From the NCBI RefSeq assembly GCF_913773735.1, contig NZ_CAJYEB010000023.1, positions 62,001 through 126,000 on the forward strand: a stretch of 64,000 nt of DNA. Reading direction: 5' to 3'. This DNA comes from an uncultured Massilia sp. Its GTDB lineage: Bacteria > Pseudomonadota > Gammaproteobacteria > Burkholderiales > Burkholderiaceae_D. This document shows positions 16,378-25,719 of the stretch, one piece after another. The notes beneath the pieces are model-generated. The model had not been told where the DNA came from. It worked only from the letters and a program-made list of their open reading frames with translations, and did not search any database. The number at the start of each line of letters is the position of its first letter. Position 1 is the stretch's first letter. Made by a program: the position numbers and the translations under genes.

Positions 16378-17235
16378 ATGGGAACCCCGCATACCGCGCC
16401 GTACTACTTCATCCCCGGGCCATCGCGCTGGCCGATGGCGGCCGGCATCTCGATGCTGGTCACGATGGCCGGCGCGTCCGGCTGGGTCAACGGCGCCGCC
16501 TGGGGCATGGCCGTGTGCCTGGCCGGCATCGTCGCCATGCTGTTCGTGCTGTACCGCTGGTTCGGCGACGCCATCCGCGAATCGGAGTCGGGCGTCTACG
16601 GGCCGCGCATCGACGCGTCCTACCGCTGGTCGATGAGCTGGTTCATCTTCTCGGAAGTGATGTTCTTCGCCGCCTTCTTCGGCGCGCTGTTCTATGCCCG
16701 CGCCATCTCGATGCCCTGGCTGGCCGACCTCGACCACAAGGTGATCTGGCCCGACTTCGCCGGCCACTGGGGCGGCACCGGCCCGGCCGGCACCGTGGAA
16801 CAGTTCAACGTCATGGGTCCGTTCCCGATCCCGACCATCAACACGGCGCTGCTGCTGACCTCGGGCGTGACGCTGACCATCGCCCACCACGCGCTGCGCG
16901 CCGGGCACCGCAGCAAGACCGCGCTGTGGCTGTTCCTGACCATTTTGCTGGGCGCCGTCTTCATGGGCTTCCAGGCCTACGAATACCACCACGCCTATTC
17001 GGAGCTGAACCTCAAGCTCACCTCGGGCATCTACGGCTCGACCTTCTTCATGCTGACGGGCTTCCACGGCTTCCACGTGACGATGGGCGCGATCATGCTG
17101 GCCGTGGTGCTGTATCGCGTCATGAAGGGCCATTTCACGCCCGAGCACCATTTCGCCTTCGAAGGGGCCGCGTGGTACTGGCACTTCGTCGACGTGGTGT
17201 GGCTGGGCCTGTACGTGGTGGTGTACTGGCTGTAG
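16378..17235 (+). CDS. ctaE: Cytochrome c oxidase subunit III
   Basis: Third core subunit of the oxidase, with seven predicted membrane helices in 285 residues. Typical stretches are WFIFSEVMFFAAFFGALFYA and the conserved C-terminal FEGAAWYWHFVDVVWLGLYV. It has a strong GAGGAGACGACAAG ribosome region. It ends the structural part of the operon; a GC-rich inverted repeat at 17244-17283 follows. Confidence 0.97.
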   Translation: MGTPHTAPYYFIPGPSRWPMAAGISMLVTMAGASGWVNGAAWGMAVCLAGIVAMLFVLYRWFGDAIRESESGVYGPRIDASYRWSMSWFIFSEVMFFAAFFGALFYARAISMPWLADLDHKVIWPDFAGHWGGTGPAGTVEQFNVMGPFPIPTINTALLLTSGVTLTIAHHALRAGHRSKTALWLFLTILLGAVFMGFQAYEYHHAYSELNLKLTSGIYGSTFFMLTGFHGFHVTMGAIMLAVVLYRVMKGHFTPEHHFAFEGAAWYWHFVDVVWLGLYVVVYWL

Positions 17236-17243
17236 GCGGGCGG

Positions 17244-17283
17244 CCGTCGCCCCGGCCCGGCCCGGCGTGGCGCCGGGCGACGG
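17244..17283. repeat. GC-rich inverted repeat after ctaE
   Basis: CCGTCGCCC and GGGCGACGG arms around a CG-rich centre, related in sequence to the GTCGCCCCGGCGCAGG family. Lies between convergent ctaE and the small minus-strand gene. Confidence 0.6.
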
Positions 17284-17484
17284 TCAGTGCAGGCCCTTCG
17301 GCTGGATCCACCCCATCTTGTAGGAAAACAGCACGAGCAGGAACAGCGTGATCGACAACCCGACCCGCAGCGCCAGCGCCTGCACGGTCCGGTTGCTGCG
17401 CCCCTTGTCGCGCATCAGGAAGAACAAGGCCGACCCCAGGCTGCCGAGGATGAGCACGAAGGCGATGGCGACGGCGATTTTCAT
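17284..17484 (-). CDS. Twin transmembrane protein (DUF2909-like)
   Basis: 66 residues with two hydrophobic helices (about 2-24 and 43-60) joined by a basic loop, DKGRSNRTVQALALR. This is the layout of the small twin-span protein found between subunit III and surf1 in many beta-proteobacterial oxidase loci, and it is oppositely oriented there too. Function unknown. The ATG at 17484 was preferred over one five codons upstream because a GGATC-type ribosome site precedes it. Confidence 0.8.
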   Translation of the reverse strand: MKIAVAIAFVLILGSLGSALFFLMRDKGRSNRTVQALALRVGLSITLFLLVLFSYKMGWIQPKGLH

Positions 17485-17540
17485 GGAAGATCCTGGCAAA
17501 GGAGCAAGACGACGATGGGCATGACCAGGATGCGATTGTA

Positions 17541-18296
17541 ATGCGTTTGCGCTCCCGTTTCCGTTTTCATTTCAGCATCATTCCCTTCGTCGTCACGCTG
17601 GCACTGGTCGTCCTGGGCATCGCCCTGGGCAACTGGCAGGCGCGCCGCGCCGCGGAAAAGACGGCGCTGCAGGCCCGGCTGGCCGAGCGCGGCGCCATGG
17701 CGCCGCTGCGGCTCGGGCCGGCCACGGCCATCGCCGACCCCGGCGCCGTCGAGTACCGCCGCGTCGTCGTCACCGGCCGCTTCGTTCCCGGCTGGCCCGT
17801 CTACCTCGACAACCGTCCCTTCGAAGGCCGCAGCGGGTTCGTTTTGCTGATGCCGTTTACAATAGCGGCGTCGAACCGCCACGTGCTGGTGGCGCGCGGC
17901 TGGCTGCCGCGCGATCCCGGCGCCCACGACCGCGTGCCGCGGGTGCCCACGCTGGCCGGCGAGCAGACCATCGAAGGCATCGCGGTGCTGCGCCCGGCGC
18001 GCGTCATGCAGCTCGGGACGCCCGCGCCGCTCGCCCCGGGCGCCATCGTGCAGAACCTGGACCCGGCCGGCTTCGCCCGCGCGAGCGGCCTGGACGTGCT
18101 GCCGCTGCTGGTCGAGCAGACCGGCGCGCGCCCCGAGGGCATGGGGGACGATGGCTTGGTACGGCAATGGCCCGCCCCGGCCGTCGACGTGGACCGCCAC
18201 CGGGGCTACGCCTTCCAGTGGTATGCGCTGGCGGCGATGGCGTTCGTATTTTTCGTGATCACAGGATTCCGACGTGGAAGCAGACAAGACCGCTGA
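17541..18296 (+). CDS. SURF1 family cytochrome oxidase biogenesis protein
   Basis: Inner-membrane protein that helps insert heme a into subunit I. The 251-residue protein has the two-helix SURF1 layout: N-terminal helix at about 12-30 and a C-terminal one around 225-243, with a large periplasmic domain between. Family stretches are GNWQARRAAEK and the conserved HRGYAFQWYALA near the C-terminal helix. Its 3' end overlaps the following Sco-like gene by 23 bases. Confidence 0.93.
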   Translation: MRLRSRFRFHFSIIPFVVTLALVVLGIALGNWQARRAAEKTALQARLAERGAMAPLRLGPATAIADPGAVEYRRVVVTGRFVPGWPVYLDNRPFEGRSGFVLLMPFTIAASNRHVLVARGWLPRDPGAHDRVPRVPTLAGEQTIEGIAVLRPARVMQLGTPAPLAPGAIVQNLDPAGFARASGLDVLPLLVEQTGARPEGMGDDGLVRQWPAPAVDVDRHRGYAFQWYALAAMAFVFFVITGFRRGSRQDR

Positions 18297-18912
18297 TGCC
18301 CTACCGGCCACCGCCGCCCCCGCCGACCCGGCGATGCAGAAACGCGGCCGCCGCATGCTGTGGCTGGTGCTGCTGGTGTGCGCCTCGCCGCTGCTCGCGT
18401 CCTACTTCACCTATTACGTGCTCAAGCCGGAAAAGCGCAACAACTACGGGGCGCTGGTCGACCAGCGCGCCCATCCGGTGCCCGCCGGCCTGGGCACGAC
18501 GACGCTGGACGGCCGTCCGCAGGCGCTGGCCGGGTTCAAGGGCAAGTGGGTGATGCTGATGACGGCCCCGGGCGCCTGCGCCGAGGCCTGCCGGAAGCAG
18601 CTGTTCACCATGCGCCAGCTGCGCCTGATGCAGGGCAAGGAGATGGACCGCATCGAGCGCGTCTGGCTGATCACCGACCGCGCGCCGCTGGAGACGCTCG
18701 TCATCCGCGAGTTCGACGGCACCCACATGCTGCGCGCCGACCCCGCCGCGGTGCAAGGCTGGCTGCCGGTCGACGCCGGCACCGGCACGGACGACCACAT
18801 CTACCTGATCGACCCGCTCGGCCACCTGATGATGCGCTTTCCGCGGGATCCGGAACCGCGCAAGGTCTACAAGGACATCTACAAACTGCTGAAGGCGTCG
18901 TCCGTCGGCTGA
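18274..18912 (+). CDS. Sco/thioredoxin-fold-like membrane protein in oxidase operon
   Basis: 212-residue protein with a GTG start, AGGA ribosome site, and a 23-base overlap with surf1. One N-terminal helix (about 28-48) anchors a periplasmic domain. The domain resembles the Sco1 fold: a CxxxC pair (CAEAC, Cys102 and Cys106) and a His at about 175 in DDHIYLIDPLGH. Sco proteins use CxxxC plus His to bind copper. Here the Pro that normally follows the second Cys is missing and the loop differs, so copper binding is an inference. A regular Sco gene is also present at 20983. Confidence 0.7.
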   Translation: MEADKTADALPATAAPADPAMQKRGRRMLWLVLLVCASPLLASYFTYYVLKPEKRNNYGALVDQRAHPVPAGLGTTTLDGRPQALAGFKGKWVMLMTAPGACAEACRKQLFTMRQLRLMQGKEMDRIERVWLITDRAPLETLVIREFDGTHMLRADPAAVQGWLPVDAGTGTDDHIYLIDPLGHLMMRFPRDPEPRKVYKDIYKLLKASSVG

Positions 18913-18917
18913 ATCCC

Positions 18918-20075
18918 ATGCAAGCTTCCCACCTCGTCCAACTCCTGGTCCACGGCCTGCTCGTGGCCTGCATCCCGCTGTCCATGGTGTGGATGTCGTC
19001 CGACCCGCACAAGTACCGCAAGCTGGTCTGGATCATCGCCTTCTTCACCTTCGACCTGATCGTGTTCGGCGGCTTCACCCGCCTGACCGATTCGGGCCTG
19101 GGCTGCCCCGACTGGCCCGGCTGCTACGGCCTGGCCAACCCGTTCCTGGCGCACGAGCACATCGCCGCCGCCGAGGAACTCATGCCGACCGGCCCCGTCA
19201 CCGTCGCCAAGGCCTGGATCGAGATGATCCACCGCTATCTCGCCATGGGCATCGGCGTGCTGATCATGGCCTTGACGATCACGTCCTGGATCCAGTGGCG
19301 CCGTTCGCGCGCGCAGGCCTTCCACCCGGCGCTGCCGACCGTGCTGTTCCTGTGGGTGTGCGTGCAGGGCGCGTTCGGCGCCTGGACCGTCACGCTGAAG
19401 CTGCAGCCGGTCATCGTCACCCTGCACCTGCTGTTCGGGATGACGCTGCTGGCCCTGGTCGTGTGGATGGGCGGGCGCGAGGACAACCTGCTCAAGCCGC
19501 CGCCGCCGGCCGCCGCGCCGGCCGCGCTGCGGCGCCTGCGCCCGCTGGCGTGGCTGTCCGCCGCCGTGCTGCTGGTCCAGCTCGCGCTGGGCGGGTGGGT
19601 GAGCACCAACTACGCCACGCTGGCCTGCAGCGATTTCCCCTTGTGTAACGGGCAGGTGATCCCGGAGATGGACTTCGAACACGGCTTCACGCTGTGGCGC
19701 GAACTCGGCAAGACGGCCGCCGGGCACTACCTGCCTTTTTCGGCGCTGACGGCGATCCACTGGGTGCACCGCAACTTCGCCATCGTCGTCGTGCTGGTGC
19801 TGGGCTGGACCGCCTGGCGCGCCTGGAGGCTGCCGGGCCTGCACGGCACGGCGCGCAACCTGGCGCTGCTGCTTGCCGCCCAGGCAACGACCGGCATCGC
19901 CACCGTGTTCCTGGATTTCCCGCTCGCGATCGCGGTGTTGCACAACGCCGGCGCGGCCGCGCTCGTGCTGCTGGTGACCGTGTTAAACTACAAGGTACAG
20001 TATCAACTCGACCCGGTGCGGATGAGTCCGCCGAGCCCACGCAGCCCGGCCCCCGCGCCCGCGAGCCATTCATGA
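18918..20075 (+). CDS. ctaA: Heme A synthase (COX15/CtaA family)
   Basis: Inner-membrane heme O monooxygenase that converts heme O to heme A for the oxidase. 385 residues with eight predicted helices. Family motifs are [22 protein letters not shown] after the second helix, EMIHRYLAM, and the second-half repeat with [19 protein letters not shown] and IHWVHRNFA. It overlaps ctaB by four bases (ATGA), indicating translational coupling. Confidence 0.96.
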   Translation: MQASHLVQLLVHGLLVACIPLSMVWMSSDPHKYRKLVWIIAFFTFDLIVFGGFTRLTDSGLGCPDWPGCYGLANPFLAHEHIAAAEELMPTGPVTVAKAWIEMIHRYLAMGIGVLIMALTITSWIQWRRSRAQAFHPALPTVLFLWVCVQGAFGAWTVTLKLQPVIVTLHLLFGMTLLALVVWMGGREDNLLKPPPPAAAPAALRRLRPLAWLSAAVLLVQLALGGWVSTNYATLACSDFPLCNGQVIPEMDFEHGFTLWRELGKTAAGHYLPFSALTAIHWVHRNFAIVVVLVLGWTAWRAWRLPGLHGTARNLALLLAAQATTGIATVFLDFPLAIAVLHNAGAAALVLLVTVLNYKVQYQLDPVRMSPPSPRSPAPAPASHS

Positions 20076-20980
20076 TTACCCACACCGCCACCCACAAACC
20101 GCTGCCCAACCGGATCGCCCAGTACTGGGCGCTCACCAAGCCGCGCGTCACCCAGCTCGCCGTCTTCTGCGCCGTCATCGGCATGTTCCTGGCCACCGAC
20201 GGCTTCCCCGGCTGGCACGTGCTGTTCTGGGGCACGCTCGGCATCTGGCTGCTGGCCGGCGCCGCCTTCGCCGTCAACTGCCTGATCGAGGCCGAGGTCG
20301 ACGCCCGCATGGCCCGCACCGCGCGCCGCGCCACCGCCATGGGCGCGCTGTCCACCACGCAGACGCTGGTGTTCTCGGCCGCCATCGGCGGCGCCGGCAT
20401 GGGCGTGCTGTACGCCATGGTCAATCCGCTCACGATGTGGCTGACCTTCGTCACCTTCGTCGGCTATGCGCTGATCTACACCGTGCTGCTCAAGCCGAAC
20501 ACCCCGCAGAACATCGTCATCGGCGGCCTGTCCGGCGCGATGCCGCCGGCGCTGGGCTGGGCGGCCGTCGCCGGCACGGTGCCGATGGAAGCCTGGCTGC
20601 TGGTGCTGATCATCTTCGTCTGGACGCCGCCGCACTTCTGGGCGCTGGCGATGTACCGGCGCGACGACTACGTGCGCTCCGGCCTGCCCATGCTGCCGGT
20701 CACGCACGGCATGGCCCATACCGGCCTGCAGGTCTGGCTGTACTCGATCGCGCTGGCCGCCTGCACGCTGTTCCCGTTCGCGGTGGGCATGAGCGGCATC
20801 GTCTACCTGGCCTGCGCCATCGCCCTGAACGCCGTGTTCCTGCGCTACGGCTGGCTGATCCACAAGCACTACAGCGACCGCATCGCGCGCAAGGCCTTCG
20901 CCTGGTCCGTGGTCTACCTGGCGCTGCTGTTCGCGGCCCTGCTGGTCGACCACTACGTGAAGCCCTACCTGAATTTCTGA
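20072..20980 (+). CDS. ctaB: Protoheme IX farnesyltransferase (heme O synthase)
   Basis: UbiA-superfamily inner-membrane enzyme that adds a farnesyl group to protoheme, giving heme O, the substrate of CtaA. 302 residues, about nine helices. The polar loop [18 protein letters not shown] holds the first prenyl-diphosphate motif, [17 protein letters not shown] and [10 protein letters not shown] are family signatures. Start codon overlaps the ctaA stop. Confidence 0.97.
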   Translation: MITHTATHKPLPNRIAQYWALTKPRVTQLAVFCAVIGMFLATDGFPGWHVLFWGTLGIWLLAGAAFAVNCLIEAEVDARMARTARRATAMGALSTTQTLVFSAAIGGAGMGVLYAMVNPLTMWLTFVTFVGYALIYTVLLKPNTPQNIVIGGLSGAMPPALGWAAVAGTVPMEAWLLVLIIFVWTPPHFWALAMYRRDDYVRSGLPMLPVTHGMAHTGLQVWLYSIALAACTLFPFAVGMSGIVYLACAIALNAVFLRYGWLIHKHYSDRIARKAFAWSVVYLALLFAALLVDHYVKPYLNF

Positions 20981-20982
20981 CG

Positions 20983-21603
20983 ATGACACGATCCCTGACC
21001 GCCGCCTCGGCCGCCATCGCGCTGGCCGCTGCCTTGGCCACCGCCCTGGCCACCTCGCTGGCCGCCTGCGACAAGCTGCCGGGCCGGCCGCCGGCCTTCC
21101 AGAACACCGACGTCACCGGCCTGGACTACGCCAAGGACTTCTCGCTGACCGACCACCACGGCAAGCCGCGTACCCTGGCCGACTACAAGGGCAAGGTCGT
21201 GGTGGTGTTCTTCGGCTATACCCAATGCCCGGACGTGTGCCCGACCACGATGGCCGAGATGGCCAGCGCGATGCAGAAACTCGGCCCGCAGGCCGACCAG
21301 GTGCAGGTGGCCTTCATCACCCTCGACCCCGAGCGCGACACGCAGGAACTGCTGGCGTCCTATGCGCCGGCCTTCGACAAGCGCTTCGTGGGCCTGCGCG
21401 GCTCGCCCGAGCAGACCGCCAGGGTGGCCAAGGAATTCAAGGTGTTCTACTCGAAGGTGCCGGGCACGGAGCCGGGCAGCTACACGATCGACCACACGGC
21501 CGGCAGCTACGTGTTCGACCGCGAGGGCAGGCTGCGCCTGTTCATCCGCCACGGCCAGCCGGCCGACGCCATCGTGCACGACATCCGTCAGCTATTATCC
21601 TGA
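20983..21603 (+). CDS. SCO family copper chaperone lipoprotein
   Basis: Sco1/SenC protein that delivers copper to the CuA site of subunit II. 206 residues: a lipoprotein-type signal ending LAAC (Cys29), then a thioredoxin-like domain with the copper motif CPDVCP (Cys82, Cys86) and a conserved His in YTIDHTAGSYVF. Starts two bases after ctaB and is the last gene of the operon before the transporter-like gene. Confidence 0.95.
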   Translation: MTRSLTAASAAIALAAALATALATSLAACDKLPGRPPAFQNTDVTGLDYAKDFSLTDHHGKPRTLADYKGKVVVVFFGYTQCPDVCPTTMAEMASAMQKLGPQADQVQVAFITLDPERDTQELLASYAPAFDKRFVGLRGSPEQTARVAKEFKVFYSKVPGTEPGSYTIDHTAGSYVFDREGRLRLFIRHGQPADAIVHDIRQLLS

Positions 21604-21632
21604 CATCGACAACGTCAGGGTGAACGGGCGGC

Positions 21633-22703
21633 ATGGACCAACGACCAGGAAGGAACTACACCCGCGCCGCCGCCGTCATCCTGCTGGCCATCGGCTGCCT
21701 CTACGTCCTGCGTCCCTTCCTGGCCGCGATCCTGTTCGCGGCCGCCGTCGTCATCTCTTCCTGGCCCCTGTACCAGAGGCTGCTGCGCCGCATGCATGGC
21801 CGCCGCACCCTGGCCGCCCTGTGCATGACGCTGTCGCTCACGCTGCTGGTCATCATCCCGCTGGCGCTGGTCGCCTGGAACCTCGCCGACAACATCGGCA
21901 GCGCCTTCGAGCAGCTGCGCGACGCGCTCGGCCACGGCGAACTGCTGCCGCCCGCCTGGATCCGCGACATCCCGCTGGTCGGCGAACAGGTCGACCTGTA
22001 TCTGCGCCAGCTCGTCGCCAGCCGCGAGCGCATGCTGGAACTGGCGCGGCGCATGCTGGAACCGGCGCGCCACACCCTGCTGGCGGGCGGCCTGATGCTC
22101 GGCACGGGCGTCGTGCAGATGAGCCTTGCCGCCTTCGTCAGCTTCTTCTTCTACCGCGACGGCAATGCCCTGATGACCGTGATCGGCGCCGCCATGCGCC
22201 GCATCATGGACGAGGAGGCGCAGGCCGTCACCGAGATCGTCAGCCAGACCGTGCGCGGCGTGATGTACGGCCTGCTCGGCACGGCGCTGGCCCAGGCGCT
22301 GGTGGCGGCGCTGGGGTTCGCCATCGCCGGCGTGCCGGCCGTGCTGCTGCTGTCGGTGCTGGTGTTCGTGTCCTCGCTGATCCCGGTCGGCCCGCCCGTG
22401 ATCTGGGGCGGGGCCGCCGTCTGGCTGTTCTCGCAGGGCCAGACCGGCTGGGGCATCTTCATGCTGGTGTGGGGCTTCTTCGGCATCAGCGGCGTCGACA
22501 ACGTGGTGCGGCCTATGCTGATCAGCCGCGGCTCCAGCCTGCCGTTCCTGCTGACGCTATTGGGCGTGCTGGGCGGCGTGATCGCCTTCGGCTTCATCGG
22601 CCTGTTCATCGGGCCGACGCTGCTGGCGGTGGGGTATTCGCTGCTGAGCGGGTGGACCCATACCAGGGATCCGATCGTGAAGCAGAAGGGGGGCGGACTG
22701 TAG
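21633..22703 (+). CDS. AI-2E family transporter-like membrane protein
   Basis: 356-residue inner-membrane protein of the AI-2E/PerM family with about eight helices: pairs near the N-terminus (about 11-52), a helix at 65-85, a soluble middle part rich in Glu and Arg, and a C-terminal group. Members include exporters of autoinducer-2 and Na+/H+ antiporters, so the substrate cannot be read from sequence. It follows sco by 29 bases and could be cotranscribed with the oxidase genes. Confidence 0.85.
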   Translation: MDQRPGRNYTRAAAVILLAIGCLYVLRPFLAAILFAAAVVISSWPLYQRLLRRMHGRRTLAALCMTLSLTLLVIIPLALVAWNLADNIGSAFEQLRDALGHGELLPPAWIRDIPLVGEQVDLYLRQLVASRERMLELARRMLEPARHTLLAGGLMLGTGVVQMSLAAFVSFFFYRDGNALMTVIGAAMRRIMDEEAQAVTEIVSQTVRGVMYGLLGTALAQALVAALGFAIAGVPAVLLLSVLVFVSSLIPVGPPVIWGGAAVWLFSQGQTGWGIFMLVWGFFGISGVDNVVRPMLISRGSSLPFLLTLLGVLGGVIAFGFIGLFIGPTLLAVGYSLLSGWTHTRDPIVKQKGGGL

Positions 22704-22720
22704 GCCGGGGACCGTCGTGT

Positions 22721-23872
22721 TCAGGCGCCGGGCCGCGCGAACGGCGCGATGGCGGGCGCCGGCGCCGCGCCGGGTGCTGCCGGCGACGCCGGAAACCAGC
22801 GCGCGCGCAGGCGCATGCACGGTGTCTCGACCAGCCGGTACAGCAGCCAGCCGCCGAGGATGCCCAGTCCCATGACCGCGAGGATCGCCGCCGGCGCCTC
22901 CGGATCGATGCCGAGCCGGCCGAGCGGGGCGCGCAGCGCCATGAACACGGGCTTGTGCACTAGGTAGACGGCATACGACCACAGTGCCAGGCTGGCCGCG
23001 CCGGGAATGCGCACGCGGTTCAGCAGGCAGTGCGGGGCGAGGGCGGCGCCGACCAGCAGCGCGAAGCTCATGGCCACCAGCGAAAAGCCGAACGCCGTCA
23101 CGGCGAACTCGCCCGGCAGCATCCGGTGCATGCAGGCCAGCAGCCCGACGGCGCCGGCCAGGCCCGCCGCGAGAAGGGCGTTGGCGTGGCGCAGGAGGCT
23201 TGTGAAGCGCGCGCGGTGGAAGTGCTTGAGCATGGCCAGCGCGACCCCGGGCAGCAGCTCGTCGAAGCGGCAGGCGCTGGCGTAGTACACCTCGGCCGCC
23301 TGGAAATGGTGGCCATGGCGCAGCCAGGCCATGCCGCGCACCGTCATGCCCAGGGCGATCGCCCCGAGCAGCACGCACCAGGCCAGGCGCAGGGAGCGCG
23401 TGCGCGCCAGCGCCAGCACGGCCAGCGGCAGCACCACGTAGAACTGTTCCTCGATGCACAGCGACCAGGAATGGGTGAAGGTCTGGCCGTAGGCGAGCCC
23501 GAAGTTCTGGGTGAAGGTGAGGAACTGCCACAGCGGCGCCGCGCCCGACCCCGCGAACGGCGCCTGCGGGAACAGCAGGTAGACGGCCAGCACGGCGTAG
23601 TAGTTGGGCAGCGTGCGCAGCAGGCGGCGCGCGAAGAAGGTTGTCAGGCCGGGCGCTTCGCCGAGCGCGACCGGCGCCAGCAACTGGTTGCCGATCAGGT
23701 AGCCGCTCAGCACGAAGAACAGGTCGACGCCGGCCCAGCCCACCTGGCCGAGCACGCCGAACGTCGGGCCGCGGCTGACGAAGCTGGCGTAGTGGGACAT
23801 CAGGACCAGCAGGATGGCGCAGGCACGCAGGGTGTCCAGGCCGGCGAGGCGTTGGTTGTCGTGGTGGCGCAT
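22721..23872 (-). CDS. Acyltransferase family 3 (OafA-like) membrane protein
   Basis: 383-residue membrane acyltransferase of the OafA/NodX type, which transfers O-acetyl or similar groups to sugars of surface polysaccharide. The N-terminal motif GLDTLRACAILLVLMSHY holds the likely catalytic His27, and WAGVDLFFVLSGYLIG plus HSWSLCIEEQFYVVLPL are strong family signatures. About ten helices. The start codon overlaps the stop of the LytTR regulator gene by one base (TGATG), so it is translationally coupled to a two-component system. Confidence 0.93.
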   Translation of the reverse strand: MRHHDNQRLAGLDTLRACAILLVLMSHYASFVSRGPTFGVLGQVGWAGVDLFFVLSGYLIGNQLLAPVALGEAPGLTTFFARRLLRTLPNYYAVLAVYLLFPQAPFAGSGAAPLWQFLTFTQNFGLAYGQTFTHSWSLCIEEQFYVVLPLAVLALARTRSLRLAWCVLLGAIALGMTVRGMAWLRHGHHFQAAEVYYASACRFDELLPGVALAMLKHFHRARFTSLLRHANALLAAGLAGAVGLLACMHRMLPGEFAVTAFGFSLVAMSFALLVGAALAPHCLLNRVRIPGAASLALWSYAVYLVHKPVFMALRAPLGRLGIDPEAPAAILAVMGLGILGGWLLYRLVETPCMRLRARWFPASPAAPGAAPAPAIAPFARPGA

Positions 23873-24633
23873 CAGGCAGGCGTCGACAGGGAGATCGGGA
23901 TGGTCGCGGTGCGCCGCGCCAGCGCGTCGGCCAGCGCCGGCATGTAGGTGCGGCTGGCGCGCAGCAGGGTGCCGTCGCGCAGGCGCAGCAGGGCGTCGCG
24001 GTTGGTCAGGGCGCGCAGCTCGGCCACCATGTCCAGGCGCACGATGGTGGAACGGTGCACGCGCTGGAACTGCGCGGGATCCAGGCGCTGCGCGAGCGCG
24101 TGCAGGCGCTCGCGCACGAGGAACGCCTTGGCGCCGGCGTGCAGCGTCGCGTAGTCGCCGTCGGCCTCGATGTGTTCGACGTCGGCGGCGTCGACGATCA
24201 CCGTGCGGTTGCCGGCGCGGACCGTGAAGGAGCGCGTCCATTGCGGCGCGGCCGCGCTTGCCGCGCGGCGCCAGGGGAAGGCGTGGCGCGCGCGTTCCAA
24301 CGCTTCGTCCAGGCGTTCGTCGTCGATCGGCTTGAGCAGGTAGTCCAGCGCCGCCAGCTCGAACGCCTGCAGGGCGTAGCCGTCGTAGGCCGTCAGCAGG
24401 ATCGCCATCGGCCGGGCCGCGCGCGGCAGCGCCGCCAGCACCTCCAGGCCGCTCCTGCCGGGCATCTCGACGTCGACGAACACCAGGTCCGCGTGCGCGG
24501 TGGCCAGGCCGGCGGCGGCGCTGTCGCCGTCGCCGTATTCGGCCACCACCTCGAAGCCGGGCCGGCGCGCCAGGCGCGTGCGCACCGCCAGCCGGGCCAG
24601 CGGTTCGTCGTCGACGAGGGCCACGCGGATCAT
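23872..24633 (-). CDS. LytTR family response regulator
   Basis: 253-residue regulator. Receiver domain at about 1-118 with acidic pocket Asp8/Asp9, phosphoacceptor Asp54 in VFVDVEMPG, and Lys in LLKPID near 102. A LytTR DNA-binding domain follows (about 145-245), with FTVRAGNRTVIVDAADVEHI and the RVHRSTIVRLD stretch. It overlaps the kinase gene by four bases upstream and the acyltransferase gene by one base downstream, so all three are likely made together. Confidence 0.93.
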   Translation of the reverse strand: MIRVALVDDEPLARLAVRTRLARRPGFEVVAEYGDGDSAAAGLATAHADLVFVDVEMPGRSGLEVLAALPRAARPMAILLTAYDGYALQAFELAALDYLLKPIDDERLDEALERARHAFPWRRAASAAAPQWTRSFTVRAGNRTVIVDAADVEHIEADGDYATLHAGAKAFLVRERLHALAQRLDPAQFQRVHRSTIVRLDMVAELRALTNRDALLRLRDGTLLRASRTYMPALADALARRTATIPISLSTPA

Positions 24634-25679
24634 GCGGCCACCGGGGTCAAGGGGAAGGCGATGCGCACGCCGAAGCGGCCGTCGGCGCGCCAGCCGGCAT
24701 CGACCTGCTGGTCGTCGCCGTACAGGCGGCGCAGGCGCTCGGCCACGTTGGCCAGGCCGATGCCGCCGCTGCTGCTGCCGCCCATGGCGTCGGCCCGGTC
24801 CGCCTGCCTGCCGTCGTTGCTGACGTCGACCAGCAGGCGCCGCCCCTCGCGCTCGACGCGGATGTCGACCCGGCCGGGCTGCGCCAGCGGGGCGATGCCG
24901 TGGCGGATCGCGTTTTCCACCAGCGGCTGCAGCATCAGGTAGGGCACGGCGGCGTCCAGCAGGTCGGGGCCGGCCTTCATCGTCAGCTGCAGCCGGTCGC
25001 CGAGCCGCGCCTTCTCGATGTCGAGGTAGGCCTCGGTCAGCGCCAGTTCCTCGGCCAGCGCGTGCTCGTGGCGGCCGTCGTGCGCCAGCGTGGCGCGCAG
25101 GAAGTCGGACACGCGTCCGATCATGCGGTTGGCGTCGCGGTTGGCGCCGTCCGCCACCAGCGCCGAGATGGCGTTCAGGGTGTTGAACAGGAAGTGGGGG
25201 TTGACCTGCAGGCGCAGGGCGCGCAGCTCGGCCTCGCGCGCCGCGCGCTGCGCCTCGGCCAGTTGAAGCCGCGCATGCTGCAGCGACAGGTAGTACATCA
25301 TGACCGCGTGCAGCGCGCAGAACACCAGCAGCGCCAGCCAGCAGCCGTCCAGGCCGACCGTCAGCTCGTTCCAGCGGTAGCCCTGCTCGAGGCCCAGGCC
25401 GATCGCCAGGCGTTGGCCCAGCAGGCTGTTCAGCACCGACATCGCATAGGTGGCCGCCAGCAGCGCCAGCCCGGTGGCGGGCCAGGAGGCGTCGCGCCGC
25501 CACAGCAGCCGCTGCAGCAGCGCCAGCGGCACGGTCCAGGCCATGCAGGCCACGATGTAGAGGCCGCGGAACAGCGGCGCATGGCCGTGGCCGAGGGCCG
25601 GCAGGCCCAGGATCGCCATGCAGGCGAACACCGACAGGGCGGCGAGGACGGGGACGAACGGCGACGCGGGTGCTTTCAC
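24630..25679 (-). CDS. LytS/YehU-type sensor histidine kinase
   Basis: 349-residue inner-membrane kinase. The first 130 residues contain four hydrophobic helices without a recognised ligand domain. The His-kinase domain has the phosphoacceptor NPHFLFN (160-166, His162), N-box PLVENAIRHG (252-261) and glycine box GGIGLANV (305-312). This is the kinase class that pairs with LytTR regulators, and its regulator overlaps it by ATGA. The signal is unknown. Confidence 0.93.
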   Translation of the reverse strand: MKAPASPFVPVLAALSVFACMAILGLPALGHGHAPLFRGLYIVACMAWTVPLALLQRLLWRRDASWPATGLALLAATYAMSVLNSLLGQRLAIGLGLEQGYRWNELTVGLDGCWLALLVFCALHAVMMYYLSLQHARLQLAEAQRAAREAELRALRLQVNPHFLFNTLNAISALVADGANRDANRMIGRVSDFLRATLAHDGRHEHALAEELALTEAYLDIEKARLGDRLQLTMKAGPDLLDAAVPYLMLQPLVENAIRHGIAPLAQPGRVDIRVEREGRRLLVDVSNDGRQADRADAMGGSSSGGIGLANVAERLRRLYGDDQQVDAGWRADGRFGVRIAFPLTPVAA

Positions 25680-25719
25680 GGGGTGTCCTGGAGGGCGGCG
25701 GTCCCTGGATTCTAGCCGT

